A stretch of 5,639 nucleotides of DNA from an uncultured Schwartzia sp. (lineage in GTDB: Bacteria > Bacillota > Negativicutes > Selenomonadales > Selenomonadaceae): contig CAJPUA010000075.1 in the NCBI GenBank assembly GCA_905373705.1, positions 1-5,639 on the forward strand. The letters run 5' to 3'. Numbering within the stretch: the stretch's first letter is position 1; each line of letters opens with the position of its first letter. The notes below the pieces were generated by a model. The model saw only the letters and a list, made by a program, of their open reading frames with translations, was not told the origin of the DNA and did not search any database. Shown piece after piece: positions 4,778-5,639 of this stretch. A program made the translations under genes and the position numbers.

Positions 4778-5639
4778 ATGGATTTTATGAACCAGTTCGT
4801 TCAGCAGCTCATCAACGGCGTTTCGCTGGGCAGCGTTTACGCGCTTATTGCGCTTGGGTACACGATGGTCTACGGCATTATCAAGCTCATCAATTTCGCT
4901 CACGGTGATATTTACATGGTGGGCGCGTACGTGGGCTTTTTTGCCATTACCGCCGGACATCTCTCCATCTTTCCGGCGCTCCTTGTTTCTATGGCGGTGA
5001 CGGGGCTTTTGGGCGTCGTAGTCGAGCGGCTGGCGTATAAGCCGCTTCGTCAGGCGCCGCGCATCTCGGTGCTTATTACCGCGATCGGCGTTTCCTTTTT
5101 CTTGGAATACGTGACGATGTACTTCGTGTCGCCGACGCCGCGGACGTTTCCCGCTGTATTTGAGGCGGCGGGAATTTCCTTCGGCGGTTTCGTTGTGAAC
5201 GGGCAGCAACTTTTAATTTTTGCCATTACGTTCCTGCTTATGGTAATATTGACGTATATTGTGCAGCGGACGAAGATTGGCAAGGCTATGCGCGCGGTGT
5301 CCTTTGATACGGAAACGGCGCGGCTCATGGGAATCGACGCTGACCGCGTCATCTCCGTTACCTTTGGGATCGGTTCGGCGCTGGCGGCGGCGGGCGGCGT
5401 CCTCGTCGGCGTCTACTATAATTCCATTGATCCCCTCATGGGTATCATGCCGGGACTGAAAGCCTTCGTCGCCGCGGTGCTGGGCGGTATCGGCGTTATC
5501 CCCGGAGCGGTGGCGGGAGGTCTTATCCTGGGTGTTGTCGAGTCACTGGTTTCGGGCTTCCTTTCCTCGACCTTTCGCGACGCGGCGGCCTTCGCTATCC
5601 TCATTTTGGTGCTGCTTTTGCGCCCGGCGGGAATCTTCG
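4778..5639 (+). CDS. livH: Branched-chain amino acid ABC transporter permease LivH, 3' end missing
   Basis: This inner-membrane permease pairs with LivM. There are 287 codons before the window ends, with no stop; the last residues R-P-A-G-I-F are typical of the LivH C-terminus, so only a few residues are probably missing. The start at ATG 4778 follows AGGGAAGTG (4764-4772). I read about eight hydrophobic segments, near residues 10-33, 37-58, 62-82, 96-117, 143-162, 191-214, 228-252 and 270-282. Family hallmarks are N-G-V-S-L-G-S-V-Y-A-L-I-A-L-G-Y-T-M-V-Y at 13-32, I-N-F-A-H-G-D at 38-44, the cytoplasmic ATPase-coupling loop G-K-A-M-R-A-V-S-F-D...A-R-L-M-G-I at 168-186, and G-G-I-G-V-I-P-G-A-V-A-G-G at 236-248. 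It is 98 bases after the receptor gene on the same strand and is presumably cotranscribed; livM, livG and livF are expected beyond the edge. Confidence 0.95.
   Translation, partial: MDFMNQFVQQLINGVSLGSVYALIALGYTMVYGIIKLINFAHGDIYMVGAYVGFFAITAGHLSIFPALLVSMAVTGLLGVVVERLAYKPLRQAPRISVLITAIGVSFFLEYVTMYFVSPTPRTFPAVFEAAGISFGGFVVNGQQLLIFAITFLLMVILTYIVQRTKIGKAMRAVSFDTETARLMGIDADRVISVTFGIGSALAAAGGVLVGVYYNSIDPLMGIMPGLKAFVAAVLGGIGVIPGAVAGGLILGVVESLVSGFLSSTFRDAAAFAILILVLLLRPAGIF

Noticed and set aside
4760..5604. Minus-strand open frames and a short plus-strand frame opposite or within livH
   Set aside because: livH is unmistakable by its permease motifs; these frames are shadows made of basic or low-complexity residues.

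Overview
The window carries two adjacent, same-strand transcription blocks from what looks like a moderately GC-rich bacterium. I suspect a Gram-negative Firmicute of the Negativicutes (Selenomonas-like). The reasons are strong AAGGAGG-type ribosome binding sites, a textbook TTGACT/TATAAT promoter, Sec-type signal peptides and GC-rich third codon positions. This placement is inference; no rRNA or other phylogenetic marker is present.

Block 1 (1-3066) encodes small-molecule enzymes. In order they are: the 3' part of an alpha/beta hydrolase with a visible Ser-Asp-His triad; an exported alpha/beta hydrolase of the dienelactone-hydrolase/YcjY type with a Cys in the nucleophile elbow (723-1838); an 82-residue exported protein that resembles only the N-terminal part of a carboxymuconolactone decarboxylase (CMD)-like protein and is probably truncated (1914-2162); and a complete aldo/keto reductase (2206-3066). 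Gaps are short (105, 75 and 43 bases), each gene has its own ribosome binding site, and no internal terminator or convincing promoter is seen, so this is probably one operon whose promoter lies upstream of the window. Hydrolase, CMD-like and aldo/keto reductase genes together suggest detoxification or turnover of reactive carbonyls or esters, but no substrate can be read from the sequence.

A 443-base gap (3067-3509) separates the blocks. It holds a good intrinsic terminator for block 1 (3174-3220), a cluster of inverted repeats that could be an operator (3357-3411), a near-consensus housekeeping promoter (3412-3440) and a roughly 60-base leader with mutually exclusive hairpins.

Block 2 (3510 to the window end) is the start of a branched-chain amino acid (Liv/HAAT) ABC importer operon: a lipoprotein substrate-binding protein (3510-4679), an intercistronic GC-rich hairpin (4731-4750), and the permease LivH (from 4778), which runs off the right edge almost complete. 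LivM and the ATPases LivG and LivF would be expected next.

I see no mobile element, CRISPR array, RNA gene or clearly new system. The points most worth a second look are the truncated CMD-like gene, the nested repeats in front of the liv promoter, and terminator-like hairpins facing the opposite strand inside the liv region.
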